Source: Lentinula raphanica
Taxonomy: Eukaryota > Basidiomycota > Agaricomycetes > Agaricales > Omphalotaceae
Assembly (NCBI GenBank): GCA_027919835.1
Contig: JANVFP010000002.1
Coordinates: forward strand, 1,922,001 to 1,986,000
Reading direction: 5' to 3'
DNA length: 64,000 nucleotides
Both the position numbers and the translations under genes were made by a program. Position 1 is the stretch's first letter. Each line of letters starts with the position of its first letter. The notes under the pieces were generated by a model. That model did no database searches. It was not told the origin of the DNA and was given only the letters and a program-made list of their open reading frames with translations. Positions 43,883 through 55,764 of this stretch are shown here, in pieces.

Positions 43883-45725
43883 ATGTCGTTCGTCCTCAAC
43901 CTCCTTGAAGAAGTGTTTCGGGACGTTTACGCTACTCGATACGCTAGTCGTAAGTGATTGTCAAATTTCTCTTGGATCATTGACAGATCTCATGTTTCGA
44001 CAAGTGGCTGCAAGCACGATTATTATCTATGACCATCGTTAGCACTCATTTCAAATGCTTGATCTCTGTCTTGAGGTTGACACGTTGACTGCTGTAGTAA
44101 TAACTTTGGATAATGAGGTGCGTTCGTATTCCCTCCTCTTTTCTGAGCTGAACACTGATAATCTTACTCTCATAGTTTGACTTGATCTGGGTATGGAAGT
44201 TCAGATATAGACTCAAGATTGCTTACTGAACCCTTGCTGTACAGAAAAGCCCATGGTCAATCGGAAAGGGTTTATTCATCATTGTGCGTATTTGGACCTA
44301 TCCGAAGTTTGCGCTTTCAACTAAGGTGACTGCGTTCGAAGAATCGCTACTATACTTTGGCTTCTGTGTTGTGAGTCAGTTTCCCTCTTGGTCTGTGCAA
44401 GTGATACCAATTTATCAACGCCTTATTATGTATAGTGCCAACAACTACGGTATGTGTTTGTCGTGTCTTTCATCATGTTCTCATAGTGACGAGAGGGTTT
44501 CCACCGTAGCTCTTTTCGGAACAAGTATAAATGCTTCGGTGAGTGGCCGCTGCTGAAGATTTTTCTGAATAAGACTGATACGAATTTTTCCACATAGGGG
44601 TGAGTACTTGTCGACGTAGCTTTTACTTCGTGTTAGGGCTGAGGCTCGAGTTCGTTCTGGCCATCTCACAAAATCCGCAATTGTTGATATCGCCATGATA
44701 GTTGTCCGTCTGTCCATCTGCATTCGGGATCATGAACTTTCGCTGATACCGCATCACATCATTCATAGGCCGTCGTTTTTATCACTGGCAAGGCTGGACT
44801 GGTCTCATTGCTTGCATGATCGCGGAAAGTGAGCTCGAAACTCCCTTATGGGACGAACAATCATCCGAATGAAACGTCACTGTTTTCCGCAGCCATCTTA
44901 CAAATGCGATTATACGCACTGTATTTCCTTAACAAAAGAATCCTCTGCTTGATGGTCGGGAGCTTTATCATTACTTCGGCGAGTGCTGCGACTATCATGA
45001 GCATCGCTATAAGTCAGTTTCAAGGTCAGTATCCATTTCTGCATTATACAGTTCAACCCTGCGAGTCTGGACCGATGTTTTTGGCAGTTGAAGCCCATCT
45101 ACTTCCGGATTTACCATGTATAATTACCAAAGCCCCCTCATGGTTTTTCAGCTTCTGGATTCCGATACTCGCGTTTGAAACACTACTCTGCCTCCTCGCG
45201 CTGATTCGTGGATTCCGGACTCATGGAAACAGTGGGTATCCGGTTCGTTCTGACTTGGGGAAACGCCTCGTGAGCCTCTTAATAAGGGATTCCGTTCGTT
45301 ACTACGTGGTGTAAGTTCTTGAAAACATTGGTAACGCTGCTTCATGACTTGATGATGTTTTCCCAGAATGTTTACCACATACCTAACGTGTTTGCTTGTA
45401 TGGGTTATCAATGTAAGGAGGAAGTCGATCATTGTCTTTGGATATAGGAAGCACTAACCCTGGGCTATGACAGATCAAACTACTCGAAGTCCCTATCGGT
45501 TTTTCAATAGCATTCTCGTGTGTTCTCGGGAATCGAGTTATTCTCAATGTACGGAAGGTGAACCAAGAGATGAAGGAGGACAGTGAACCCTCAATGAGAA
45601 ATGGAAAACACAACAACGACGTCGATTACGAGGAACAGGAGTCCGATATTATCACAGACTATGAAATGGCCCAGTTGCGGTCATTGAGAGCCGAACCCAT
45701 TGAAGGAACTCATATTGTTCTATGA
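43883..45725 (+). CDS. DUF6533 multi-pass membrane protein
   Basis: Many short exons. The start MSFVLNLLEEVFRDVYATRY leads over the first introns to ASHLMFRQVAASTIIIYDHL, ITLDNEFDLIW and KSPWSIGKGLFIINRYYTLA, the DUF6533 signature (usually YDHxLTLxxEVELIW). Next VFANNYG, then RRFYHWQGWTGLIACMIAE, TILQMRLYALYFLNKRILCL and more membrane helices (SWFFSFWIPILAFETLLCLL, MFTTYLTCLLVWVIN, IKLLEVPIGFSIAFSCVLGN). It ends in an acidic cytosolic tail (NDVDYEEQESDIITDYEMAQ). About seven helices are expected. Such proteins are abundant in Agaricomycetes and have no known role; receptor-like or transport functions are guesses. One exon is only 15 nt (FDLIW). Exons around 44495-44800 are uncertain. Confidence 0.82.
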
Positions 45726-45952
45726 AGTGTATGTGGCGCGCGTTGGAGAGTCACGGTGCGATGGGATAGGAGGATGGTGTTTGGGAACACTTGTAGCATC
45801 TAGCTGATATCAGGTTACCTTATACTGTAGAGATTTCTTGTGGAGTGTGTATTCAGGACAAAAGGTGGTACAAAACGATGTGTGTAATAAAACTCGGAAC
45901 GAGATCAAGATAACCTATATGTAGGAAGAATCAAGATGTGTGAAGCCATTCG

Positions 45953-47463
45953 TCACACTTCTGCCACATTGTCGTCAGCTCCTATGATTCTCATCGCCTC
46001 TTCTCTTGCTATCTGTTTGAGCTTTTCAGCCTCTGCTTTGGACAGTGGGTCTTCTTTCTCCTCTGCACCGCACTTGGGGAGCTTTTTCTTCTTTGACCGT
46101 TCGATCCGTTTCTGAATGTAAGCCAGTCGCTTTCGCTGTGCAAGGGGAGGTGCAGGCGTGTATTTCGGGAACGAACTGGGAAATGGTATTGGAGAGGATT
46201 TGGATGTCGAGGCACGTACAGGAGACGAAGACGACACGAAAGGCGAAGAAGGGAAGAGGTCTGTTATCCGTGATGGTGAGGAGGTAGGGTCATGCACTAA
46301 ACTCGGCGTCGATATGTCGCTTCGGCCAACCGACTATGGAGAAGTCAACTACATATGCTTGGTGTCATAACAACTGCGACATACCTTACTGAAATCCGGG
46401 GGCGGAATACCCATCGATTCGAGCAGGTAAGTTGCGAAAGAATTCTGTGGCTCATTCCAAGTATCAGGTTCGATATCCATGGTCAAGTCTTCAGTATAAT
46501 CTTCATCGGGATCTAGGTCGTCGACATTCAACGGGGAAAGATAAACATGCCCCCGGGCGTCAAAGACGTATGGCGAGTTGCCTTTGCCAGCGCGGGGCGG
46601 AATGGGAGCTTTATGCAAGGTGATGTGAATTTGAACAGGACATTCCGTATCGGAGAGCGAAGAGTGAAACTAGAAAAGCCTGTTAGAGATGATGAGAATA
46701 GGTGATATAGCCCATGACGCACATATACAATAGCAGTCTTGTCGTCTGGGCGTTCCCCTTTGCGGACAGGTTTCCAGACGTGTTCCAGCGTGTAGTCTTC
46801 CTCTGCCTCCCATCGAGCCGACTTTTCCCCATTCTCTGAGTCGTCAGTCAATTGGTCATTCTCCTTCTCTTCGTCCTCGTCCTCTTCCTCGGCACCATCT
46901 ACGCGCCAATCTCCTTCATAGTCCCATTCCCGTTTAAAACGATATGGATCTCTGGCACTAGACAATCTGACCGATGTCTCCGACTTTCTGATAGAGCCCG
47001 GCTTGTACGAATCCGAATACATCACAACGTTCTTTCGTATCTCGAATAAATGCCCAGTTTTTTCATTCTCTTCATCTGAAGATGGCCCAGCCTGATTTCC
47101 GAACAGGAATGCTATAAGGCTCCTGAGATGTTTGAAGTTGTAGGAAAGAGGGACCTGCACCACGCGATAAACGCCTTCCCTGTCCCTCCTCATTCCTTGT
47201 CGAAAGAACTGAAAACGGAGAGGCAGATGTCGTCCAAAAGAAGATTTCGGTGGCAGCGACGCGCTCAGCGTGCGTGTTCGACCAAAAGGATTCGAAGGTG
47301 AGTCGGAAGGGTAAAGTGGATATGGCGTCGAAGATGAAGAGGGAAATTCAAAACTGCCAGAGGTTTTCGCTGGGGTTACCGGGTTACTGACAGATGGAAA
47401 CAAAATTTGCCTCCGCTTTGACGAGCGCGCAGGACTTGAATCTGCACTTCGCTTCTTCGACAT
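45953..47463 (-). CDS. Basidiomycete protein of unknown function (454 aa)
   Basis: Three exons in phase: 47463-46723, 46669-46390 and 46296-45953. N-terminus MSKKRSADSSPARSSKRRQI is basic and Ser/Pro-rich, as in nuclear proteins. The middle (RFQFFRQGMRRDREGVYRVV, SYNFKHLRSLIAFLFGN, GHLFEIRKNVVMYS, then EDYTLEHVWKPVRKG ... DDKTAIVYFHSSLSDTECPV) loosely recalls pRiA4b ORF-3-like domains, where FEI and TLxxVW sit in similar order; this is only an impression. It also has two acidic stretches (GAEEEDEDEEKEND; NVDDLDPDEDYTEDLTMDIE) and a C-terminal basic coiled coil (LAYIQKRIERSKKKKLPK). Exon 2 ends at GATTTCA|GTAAGG because the later GTATGT breaks frame. Function unknown. Confidence 0.7.
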
Positions 47464-47637
47464 AGGTGAGATATAATAGCACTATAAGGCCGTTGAAAAT
47501 CAAAGAGATGAACGTTAGAGAAAGAGAGGTGGGATGTGACCGTGACTCGATTACACGTGGTCATGACGCCACGCGATATGTAACAACTTATGGCGGTGCC
47601 AGCCTCCAGGGCCACTGAACGTTCTTTCTTTTTTGTG

Positions 47638-49933
47638 ATGCCTACCAAAGGAAGAAAGAAAAAGAGTTCCCCCCTCTCTTGGATATCGGAACTGGGCGAC
47701 CTTCTAAAGAATGTGAACGATGACCCACAGGTTTTCGAGATAATATGTGCTCAGTTGCAGATACCTGGTAGGGAATTTTCAGGTTTCGATTTTTTTGCGT
47801 CCGCTCAGTCTGACCGTTACCTAGATATCTTCACGAAAGCAGGACTTAAGAAAGTCTACTTCAACTTTGATGACATAGCTTCGCGGTTGGATGCTGCCTT
47901 CACTAGATATGAGGACAATGACAAGATCGTCTACTGTATAGTTGGTATCTACAGCACACTATGTGACGATGCAATTCTCAGAACAAAGTTGTACGAAACC
48001 GGCGAGTCACATATCATTATGCCACGCACAGATCCTGATTTCATTAACAGGCCTTCTTCCGCGAGTATTGAGCTTGCTCAATCGAGACGCATGTCGAGAA
48101 ATAGCTCTTCATACGCTGATCAACGCTGGTCACCATGGCGGATCATCTGTGCGGGCTGAACTTGCTAGAAATGCTTCGATACTTGTACAGACCCTCAAAG
48201 ACCATCCCGGGGACTATTATATTGCCGAAAGCATCATCGCCATCCTATCGCATGCCGTTAGCATCGCTGTCAGTGGTGACGGGCAAGCCCCCCACATGCC
48301 TGAAGTCCAACGTACTCTTGATATGAAGACCATCCTCGAGCTGACCCTTCATCACATGAAGCAGCCCTACACGACTAAATTCATGATCCAGCACGGGTTG
48401 CAGCTCATCTTCGCCTCTGCTATGCACTGTTCCAGCACTTTTAGATCGATGCCGGATTTGGAGATGTTCCTTGTCGCAGGTCTCAAGAGTAAAAACTGGA
48501 GCATGAGGGGGGCCTGCTTCGGCGCAATCATACGCTCATACCTTCTAACTGCACCTTTGGATGAACCCTCGCTTGGTTTGCAGCTGTTTGAACCCGAGAT
48601 CTTTGATCGATTCCCTCCTCATATTGACGAGATCTTGGACCAGTATGGACTTCCTCGTTGCCAAATCGTTCAGCTGAATCATATTGCACATGCGTACTTC
48701 GATGTCCTGGATGTCTGGGAGGAAGACCACGATCATTACGCGCTTGGTTCAAAGTTGGCCGATTTCGCACTCGTGACAGAGTATTGCCTTCCAGCTATGT
48801 CTTCCTTCCCTGTTGAGGAAATTATCCCTCGCTGCTTGCAAGAGTTACGGGCTAGTGGAACGTCGGCTGATATGAATAGAGCTGATATCCTCGAATTGAA
48901 ACTCTATAACAGGCTACAGGATTGGGATAGGGTCACGTCCAAAGCTGAAGAGATTCTCGCGCGGAGTCCGAATCACGCTTTCGTCTTCTACGCTTTGACC
49001 CTTACTCCCGATGCTCAAGGTGGGCTTCGTGCAGCCAAAAAGGGTATCAAGTGTAAAGGCAGGAATACTACTCCATATCTTTATTTCCAACTCCTTCGCC
49101 GTGCAGTAGAAATCGCCGCAGATCTCGGACTCTGTTATTTCCGAAAGGAGCACGAGCAAGCTCATGGTAAGATGATGTGGGAAGAGGCGATTGTATTCCT
49201 GATGAGTGCACTCGAAGACTCAAGGACCTTCATCGACGAAGCTCCTCCAGATCATCCATATATGATGATCGTTCTGTATTGGAACATTATCTTGGAGATT
49301 ACACTGCAGGGCCCGAATGCCAACTTGAAGATAGTTGAGGTGAGTCGAACATTTCTTCCTTAAATTTTGGTTTCCCTTCAAGTTTTCTCAATCGCTCTTG
49401 GTACAGGGCGCGTTGAAAAAGCTGAAGATCGCCGAGGAAATCAGTAATCATCTCGAGCTACCTATCCTACCGACAGAAACACGTCAAGCGGAACAGCTGA
49501 TCGTGAATCTTTTCGAAAAAGCTGACAAAACATGGGGAAGAGACATCGAAACGATGAACGATCGCCTCGATGATCAGATACCACCTCCAGAGTTGTCCAG
49601 GACAGGCAGAGATGATCTAGCGGCCTGGTTGAGCGATATGAAACTAGAGACTTTCAATTGCTCGACCACCATCCCCGAACCCGCAATACCCGTGGAGGAT
49701 GATATTGGCTTCAAACGATGCGCATGGTGTCGAAATCCCAGTGTAGCTTTGAAAAAATGTTCAGGATGTGAGTCTGCGAGGTGAGTGCGACATGTTGAGG
49801 TTGAACTTCAGCTTCACTGATTCCATATATCTGTTTGACCTCGACTACTATCAGATATTGCGATATTCAATGCCAGAGGGGGCATTGGCCGACACATAAG
49901 CAGGAATGTAAGGGAAACGGCAGGGCGAAGTGA
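47638..49933 (+). CDS. MYND zinc-finger protein, tandem copy 1
   Basis: Five exons in phase: 47638-47767, 47825-48001, 48051-49339, 49407-49780, 49855-49933, for 682 residues. Lys-rich start MPTKGRKKKSSPLSWISELG, then a long alpha-helical body (GLKKVYFNFDDIASRLDAAF; LLNRDACREIALHTLINAGH; ARNASILVQTLKDHPGDYYI; MFLVAGLKSKNWSMRGACFG; YALGSKLADFALVTEYCLPA; EEIIPRCLQELRASGTSADM). The C-terminal MYND finger is CAWCRNPSVALKKCSGCESA then RYCDIQCQRGHWPTHKQEC, with all C/H ligands. The second intron needs a GC donor (ACCG|GCGAGT). MYND fingers bind proline-rich peptides; the body resembles helical-repeat scaffolds common in Agaricomycete MYND proteins. The partner is unknown. It is the most diverged member of the array. 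Confidence 0.88.
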
Positions 49934-50381
49934 TAGCTATGGTGCTGAACTAGTCGTCTACTTGGCCATATATAAGTGTATGTGTATCATGATCTAAAAT
50001 TCTGTATTGGTTACATTGATCACACGGATGCTGCAGCTGCAGTAATAGCACAAGAGTATCTGATATACCAACCCAAAAGTCAGAAGCTTTCATAAGAAAC
50101 AGAACCTCAAGCTCAAGCTTTCTGCCAGGCCACACCTTTGTACTTTGATGTTGAAGTTTACAAGGGTGGTATGATCGTGAACGCGCTTGCCAAGATTTAG
50201 TAGACTTGAAAGTTGAACGTTGCAACGTTGAACGCTAAGGGATAGATCATAGTACGCGGGGGATACTAATAGGCCCGATAGGGTGGCAAGGTGGCAACTG
50301 GTTGGATGAGGTCATCAGTGACGCCACGCGATAGTATGTAACAACTTCGCCTTCTTTCTTTACTTCTTACTCTTTGTTCGG

Positions 50382-52686
50382 ATGCCTACTAAAGGGAAAA
50401 GTAAAAAGACCTCCCTGCTCTCCTCGACTCGGTTATGGAATTTGGGCGAACTGCTCAGCGATGTGGACGATCTGAAGCAGATTGTCAATATCACACATAC
50501 TCGATTGAAAATACCTGGTTGGTGGAAGACGACTCTCAAAATTCTGCTCGACTGACCGTCAAGCTAGATCTCTCTACGAAAGCAGGACTCAAAAGAGTCT
50601 ACTTCAAGTTTGATGATATAGTTTCGCGATTGGACGCGGCCTTCACTAGATATGAGGACAATGACAAGGTTGTCTCCGGTGTAGTCGCTATATACACCGA
50701 ATTGTGTGTTGACGCCATTCTGAGAGCGAGGTTGTTCGAGAACCCGGGCGAGTATTTTCTCTGATTGACATTTCGAAGACTGAACCAGAATATAGATATA
50801 CTCCAGCGACTATTGAACTTGCTCAACAGAGACGCTTGTCGACAAATAGCTCTTCATATGTTGACAAGTGCTGCACATCACTCCGGCACGTCTTTGCGCG
50901 CAGATCTTGCCAGAAATGCTTCGGCCCTTGTACAGACCCTCAAGGACCATTCCGATGAGCGGCCTACAGTGGAAAGCATCATCGACATCCTATCGAATTC
51001 TGTGAGCATCGTCGTCGATGGTGATTACCATCACGGCCCCAGAATGCCTGAAATCCTACGTTCCGTTGACATGAAGACTATCCTCGAGCTGACCGTCCAT
51101 CATATGAGGCAGTCCTATGCAAGCAAAGACTTGATCAATCATGGCCTTCATCTGATTCTCGCCTCTGCCATGCACTGTACGAGCGTTTTCAGATCAGCGC
51201 CAGATTTGGACATGTTCCTTGTTGCAGGGCTAAAGAGTAAAAACTGGGGCATGAGGGGAGCCTGTTTCAGCGCAATCATACGCTCATACGGTCCATGCCA
51301 GGGCACCGCTGCAGGTATACCGTCACTTGGTTTGCGATTGTTCCCACCCGAGTTCTTTGAGGAATGGCCTCCCCATCTTTTTCAGATCTTGGAGCAGTAC
51401 GGGCTTCCTCGGTGCCATACCATTCAAACCCACCTTGTTACATCAGCATATATGGCTGTCCTGGATTACTGGGAGGCGAACCATGATTACTACGCGCTTG
51501 GTGCAGGCTTGGCCGATCTCCCACTTGTCACAGAGTTAATCCTCCCACATACATCTTCCTTCCCTGCCGAGGAAACCATTCCTCGCTGCTTACAAGAGTT
51601 ACGAGCTAGAGGAACATCGACTGACCTGGAGAGAGCTGATATTCTCGAAATCAAACTCTTGTTGAACGTGTCACAGAATTGGGATCGGCTCACGTCCAAG
51701 TGTCGAGAGTTTCTTATGCGCAATCCGAATTCCGCTGTCGTCTTCTACGTTCTAAGTCAGCTCGCTCTCGATGCCGAGAGTGGGCTTCGTGCCGCCAAAA
51801 AGGGCCTCAAGTACACTGATAAGGAAACGAACCCATCCCTCTACTTTATGCTTCTTCGACGCGCAGTAGAGCTCGCGGCAATCCTTGGACTTATCTATTT
51901 CCACAAGGAGCACACACAGGCTCAGGGTAAGATGATGTGGGAAGAGGCGATCGCTTTTCTCATGAGTGCATTGGAAGACTCGAGAATCTTCGTTGACGAA
52001 GCGCCCCCTGATCATCCATGTATGACGATAATTCTTTACTGGAATATCATCCTGGAGATCACATTCCAGGGTCCAAATGCTGATTTGAAGGTAGTCGAGG
52101 TGAGTCGAACATATTATCTTGCGTTAAAATCTTGACTTACCTTGATCCAATAATTCCTGCTACAGGGCGCACTGCAGAAACTGAAAATCTACGAGGAAAT
52201 CGGCAGCTATCTTGAGCTACCAGTCATCCCTACTAACGCGCGTCAACCGGCACAACTGATCGTGAACCTTTTTGAAAGAGCTGACAAGGAGTGGGGAAGA
52301 GATATCGAATCGATGAATGCCCGCATTGATGATCAGATTCCACTGCCTCCAAATTTTTCCAAGATAGCCAGAGACGATCTAACAGCCTGGTTGAGCGACA
52401 TGAGAATAGAGACTTTCAGTTGCTCAACCACTATTCCCGAACCCGCAATCCCTTTAGAAGATGATCACTGCTTTAAACGATGCGCTTGGTGTCGGAATCC
52501 CAGTGTGGTTCTGAAGAAATGTTCAGGATGTGAATCTGCGAGGCGAGTGTGACACATTGAAGTTGCATGCGAACTTGAACTTCACTGATTTTATATTTTT
52601 AAAGATATTGCGATATTCAATGCCAGAGGGAGCATTGGTCAAAACATAAGCAGGATTGTAAGGGGAAAGGTAAAGCAAAGTCATAG
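50382..52686 (+). CDS. MYND zinc-finger protein, tandem copy 2
   Basis: Five exons in phase: 50382-50517, 50568-50747, 50796-52099, 52166-52542, 52605-52686, for 692 residues. Same architecture as copy 1: MPTKGKSKKTSLLSSTRLWN; DLSTKAGLKRVYFKFDDIVS; LLNLLNRDACRQIALHMLTS; FLVAGLKSKNWGMRGACFSA; YALGAGLADLPLVTELILPH; finger CAWCRNPSVVLKKCSGCESA then RYCDIQCQREHWSKHKQDC. Intron 2 has the GC donor (CCGG|GCGAGT), and intron 4 also has a GC donor (GCGAG|GCGAGTGTG) where the other copies have GT. A reading without the intron-4 splice would add only RV and stop at once, deleting half the finger. Confidence 0.87.
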
Positions 52687-53068
52687 CTATAGTACTGAAC
52701 TAGCTGTATACCACTGCGCCACGCTATAATATGAGTGTATGTGTATCATAATCCAGAATCTTGTATTGGTTACATTGATCACCCACCCGTAGAACAAACA
52801 CTTCTACTCTCCATAACACTGCCCTCAGAGGAAGACTCCGAGTCGATAGCCAATAGCCTTCATGCAAGGAATAGGACCTCAATGTCAATCATTTAGGTTA
52901 GTTAGTGATTCAACGTTGGACGCGTTTGAATGCCAGGTAATATGATATGTACTAAACTATGTGAACGTTATGGTCTAGCCAAGGGATAGGGGCACTGAAA
53001 TTTACTAATAAGGTCATACTTAACGCCACATTAACAACATCCCCTTCTTTTCTTTACTCTCTGTTCGG

Positions 53069-55364
53069 ATGCCTACTCAAGGGAAAAGTAAAAAGAGCTC
53101 CCTGCTCTCCTCGACTCGGATTTCGAATCTGGGTGAACTGCTCAGGAATGTGTACGATCTGCAACAGATTATTGACATCATACATACGCAGTTGCAGATA
53201 CCTGGTCAGTGGAAGCATTCACGACTTCGAAATGTTCTCAACGAGTCAACCTAGATCTCTCTACGAAAGCGGGACTCAAAAGAGTCTACTTCAAGTTTGA
53301 TGCTATAGCTTCGCGACTGGACGCAGCCTTCACTAGATATGAGGACACAGACAAGATTGTCTGCGGTGTAGTGGGTATATACACCGAGCTGTGTGTTGAC
53401 GCGGTCCTTAACGCGAGACTGTTCGAGAACCCAGGCGAGTAATTTTCTTTGAGTGACAATGAAAAAACTGAACCAGCCTATAATAGGTCTTCTACGACGA
53501 CTATTAAACTTGCTCAACAGAGACGCTTGTCGACGAATAGCCCTTCATGTGTTGATGAATGCTGGACACCATGCCGGAACGTCTCTGCGCGTCGATCTTG
53601 CCAGAAATGCTTCAGTACTCGTACAGACCCTCCAGGACCATTCCGACGAGGAACTTACAGCGGAAAGCATTATCGACATCCTATCGTATTCTGTGACCTT
53701 CGCTGTCGATGGTGATTGCCAGCACGGACCCACAATACCTGAAATACATCGTTCCCTCGACATGAAGACTATCCTCGGGCTGACCATTCATCATATGAGG
53801 CAGCCCTATGCAAGCAAAGATTTGATTCATTGTAGCCTTCGTCTCATCTCCGCTTCTGCCTTGCACTGTTCGAGCGTTTTCAGATCAGTGCCAGCATTGG
53901 ACATGTTCCTTGTTGCAGGGCTCAAGAGTAAAAACTGGGGCATGAGGGGGATCTTCTTCGGCGCAATCATACGTTCACACGTTACATCCGCCGTACATGG
54001 TGTACCGATGCTTGGTTTGCAGCTGTTTCAACCAGAGTTCTTTGAGGAAATGCCACCCCATCTTTTTCATATCTTAGAGCAGTATGGGCTTTCTCGGTGC
54101 CACACCATCGAGGTCCACCATGTTACAGCGGCGTACGAGGCCATCCTGGATTTCTGGGAAGCGAATCACGATTACTATGCGCTTGGTGCAGGCTTGGCCG
54201 ATCTCACGCCGCTTCTCACAGTCCCAGATATGCCTTCCTGCAATATCGAGGAAATCATCCCTTGCTGCTTGCAAGAACTACGAGCCAGAGGCACGTCTGC
54301 TGACACTAGGAGAGCAGATATTCTTGAAATGAAACTCTTGTTGAACAAGTTACAGGATTGGGATTTGCTCAACTCCAAGTGTCAACAGTTCCTCGCGCGC
54401 AATCCAGATTGCGCTTTCATCTTCTATACTCTCACTCTTTCTCCCGATGCCGGAGATGGTCTTCGTGCAGCCAAGAAGGGTCTCAAGTACATCGCCAAGG
54501 ACACTACTCCATCCCTATACTTCCTGCTCCTTCGACGCGCCGTAGAGCTCGCGGCAGTTCTTGGCCTTCAGTATTTCCACAAGGAGCACAAACAGGCCCA
54601 GGGTAAAATGATGTGGGAAGAGGCGATTGTATTACTGTTGACTGCACTGGAAGACTCGAAAACCTTTGTCGACGAAGCTCCCCCCGATCATCCAGGTATG
54701 CCGATGGTTCTTCATTGGAACATCATCCTGGAGATCACACTGCAGGGTCCGAATGCTAATCTGAAGGTGATCCAGGTATGTCGAACTCTTGCTCAGATCT
54801 TGACTTACCTCAATTCAATAACCTCTGCTACAGGGCGCGCTGAAGAAATTGAAAATCTCCGAGGAAATTGGCAATTACCTCAAGCTAGAATTCAACCCTA
54901 CACGCGCGCGTCAAGCGGCACAGCTAATCATGAATCTCTTTGAAAGAGCTGACAAGGAGTGGGGAAGAGATATCGAAGCGATAAACGCCCGTCTCGACGA
55001 TCAGACACCACCTTCGGATTTTTCCAAGACAGCCAGAGATGATTTAGTGGCCTGGTTGAGCGACATGAGTCTGAAGACTTTTAATTGCTCTACTACTACA
55101 TCCGAGCCCACAATTCATATGGAGGATTTTCGTTTCAAACGATGCTCATGGTGTCGAAACTCCAGTGCAGCTTTGAGGAAATGTGCAGGATGTGAATCTG
55201 CGAGGTGGGAGTGACATATTGAAGTTGCATGCGAACTTGAACTTCACTGACACCATATTTTTCTTTCCTCGACGACTGTTAGATATTGCGATATTCACTG
55301 CCAGAGGGAACATTGGTCGAAACATAAGCTGGATTGTAAGGAAAAAGGCAAGGCAAAGTCATAG
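53069..55364 (+). CDS. MYND zinc-finger protein, tandem copy 3
   Basis: Five exons in phase: 53069-53204, 53255-53434, 53487-54775, 54834-55204, 55283-55364, for 685 residues. MPTQGKSKKSSLLSSTRISN; DLSTKAGLKRVYFKFDAIAS; LLNLLNRDACRRIALHVLMN; FLVAGLKSKNWGMRGIFFGA; EEIIPCCLQELRARGTSADT; finger CSWCRNSSAALRKCAGCESA then RYCDIHCQREHWSKHKLDC. Intron 2 uses a GC donor (CCAG|GCGAGTAAT); an in-frame TAA lies just inside, so the intron must be removed. Exons 1 and 2 have the same lengths as in copies 2 and 4. Confidence 0.87.
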
Positions 55365-55764
55365 CTATAGTACTGAACTAGTCGTCTACCACTAGGCCAT
55401 GATATATATAATATATATATGATATATGAGTGTATGTGTTCATAATCCAGAATGTTGCATTGGTTGCATTGATCAAGGATACGTTGTTGTTGCAGTAGAA
55501 CAAATACATCTATATGCTGCTCCCAAAGGAAGACACCGAGTCGATAGCCTTTACAAGAAATAGGACCTCAACGATCACCAATTCTCTAAGCAACGAATGT
55601 AGTTTTAACGTTGTCCGCGGTCAACAAATTTGGATTACAATGCCGAGGGATGCCATAGGGGATAGGGGCCACGCGGGGAGGATAGGGGTCTTGAATAATA
55701 AGACAATAGCTCTTTGAACTTAGCCACATCAACATCCCCTTCTTTTCTTTACTTTCTGTTTCGG

